Shown here one piece after another: positions 14,366 to 14,948 of a stretch of 14,948 nt of DNA. The DNA lies in NCBI GenBank assembly GCA_900550105.1, contig URQW01000065.1:1-14948 (forward strand). Direction: 5' to 3'. Numbering within the stretch: position 1 is the first letter of the stretch; each line of letters starts with the position of its first letter. The notes beneath the pieces are model-generated. The model was not told the DNA's origin. It did not search any database and saw only the letters and a program-made list of their open reading frames with translations. The translations under genes and the position numbers were made by a program. The stretch is from an uncultured Pelosinus sp. (GTDB lineage Bacteria; Bacillota; Negativicutes; UMGS1260).

Positions 14366-14948
14366 TCACTCAGCTGCCATGGCCACAACTAAAATCACGC
14401 CCATGGCAACAGCTCCAGACGTCAATGCGGCTTCCAGACTGCGAGAAATACCGCTTAAAAGATCGCCCGCAATGACATCGCGAATTCCATTAGTCACTGC
14501 CACACCCGGAACAAGCGGCATAATGCCGCCGCTAATCATAATATCACTGTGCAAACCGGGCCAAGCAGAACTGCAAAAAAGACCAATAGCGGCGGCCAAT
14601 ACCGCGCCAAGAAATTCATGGGTAAAAGTAACGCCGTGAAACCGTGAAACAAGATGAGCCAAGAGGCGTACCAAAAAAGCAGCGACAAAAGCGGCGACCA
14701 CGTCTAAAAAAGCCCCATGCTGCAATACAGCAAAACCGCCGCCTACTATGCCGGAAGCCATCATCGAAGGTAACAAGGAAAACCCAGTCCGTTCTCCAGC
14801 GATTCTAAGCAACAAGGGCTGTACACTTTCTGACCCGATTCGGTGATCGACTAAACGGTGCGATAGTTCGTTCACCTTATCAATGCGATCTAAGTTAATC
14901 GTTCGGGCCGCTACCCGCCTAAGCAGCGTAATACTCTCATTATTGTGA
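14366..14948 (-). CDS. ThrE-family exporter subunit, YjjP-like (5' end outside window)
   Basis: The reading frame is open to the window edge, so the start is missing. A GTG at 14875 is an internal valine codon, because the sequence upstream (RVAARTINLDRIDKVNELSHRL) continues the family's conserved cytoplasmic region. After about 65 soluble residues come several membrane helices and the motif IMPLVPGVAVTNGIRD, which mirrors the PLVPG motif of the next gene. This is the N-terminal half of the ThrE fold, like E. coli YjjP. Together with the YjjB-like protein it should form a two-subunit exporter. It ends with TGA 7 bases before the next ATG. It is the first visible gene of the operon that continues into tilS and hpt; its promoter lies outside. 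Confidence 0.85.
   Translation of the reverse strand, partial: HNNESITLLRRVAARTINLDRIDKVNELSHRLVDHRIGSESVQPLLLRIAGERTGFSLLPSMMASGIVGGGFAVLQHGAFLDVVAAFVAAFLVRLLAHLVSRFHGVTFTHEFLGAVLAAAIGLFCSSAWPGLHSDIMISGGIMPLVPGVAVTNGIRDVIAGDLLSGISRSLEAALTSGAVAMGVILVVAMAAE

Noticed and set aside
14366..14875. GTG at 14875 as start of a complete 169-aa protein
   Set aside because: The frame continues to the window edge and the upstream residues match the conserved cytoplasmic region of the YjjP/ThrE family, so the gene is partial.
1..14948. CRISPR array, tRNA/rRNA genes, insertion sequences or phage genes
   Set aside because: No regularly spaced repeats, no cloverleaf or rRNA signatures and no transposase or phage proteins are visible; the remaining plus-strand frames are shadows of minus-strand genes.

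Overview
The window looks like a chromosomal housekeeping segment of an anaerobic, low-to-moderate-GC Firmicute. The FtsH N-terminus, the tilS-hpt-ftsH block and the pairing of an acyl-ACP-reductase-like gene with a conserved unknown gene suggest the Negativicutes (Sporomusaceae-like), but this rests on remembered family resemblance, not a search. No IS element, prophage, CRISPR array, rRNA or tRNA gene is visible. Nearly everything is on the minus strand, except one two-component system.

Read in the minus-strand direction of transcription, the right end (14948 to 11989) carries a split ThrE-type exporter (yjjP-like gene open at the window edge, then yjjB-like), tilS and hpt, tightly packed with overlaps. 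ftsH follows from its own promoter and ends at a strong hairpin that it shares with a convergent response regulator/histidine kinase pair (7762 to 9824, plus strand). Across a 320-base intergenic region, panC is preceded by a promoter and a ~160-nt leader with a terminator, a competing antiterminator and a long-range closing stem, so it looks like a riboswitch or attenuator. panC is followed by birA and coaX, whose promoter overlaps the panC stop codon and carries a BirA-operator-like palindrome. After the coaX terminator come dusB with its own promoter and terminator.

The left part (3496 to 1468) holds a two-gene cassette: a conserved protein of unknown function and a close structural relative of cyanobacterial long-chain acyl-ACP reductase, with the catalytic cysteine and NAD(P)-binding motif in place. 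It runs, without a terminator, into a consensus promoter that drives greA (after a long hairpin-containing leader) and lysS, which leaves the window at position 1.

Functionally the middle block joins coenzyme A synthesis (PanC makes pantothenate, CoaX phosphorylates it) with biotin-protein ligation (BirA), both of which feed acyl-CoA and carboxylase metabolism. The most interesting items are the panC leader, the acyl-reductase-like cassette in a presumably anaerobic organism, and the predicted biotin control of coaX.
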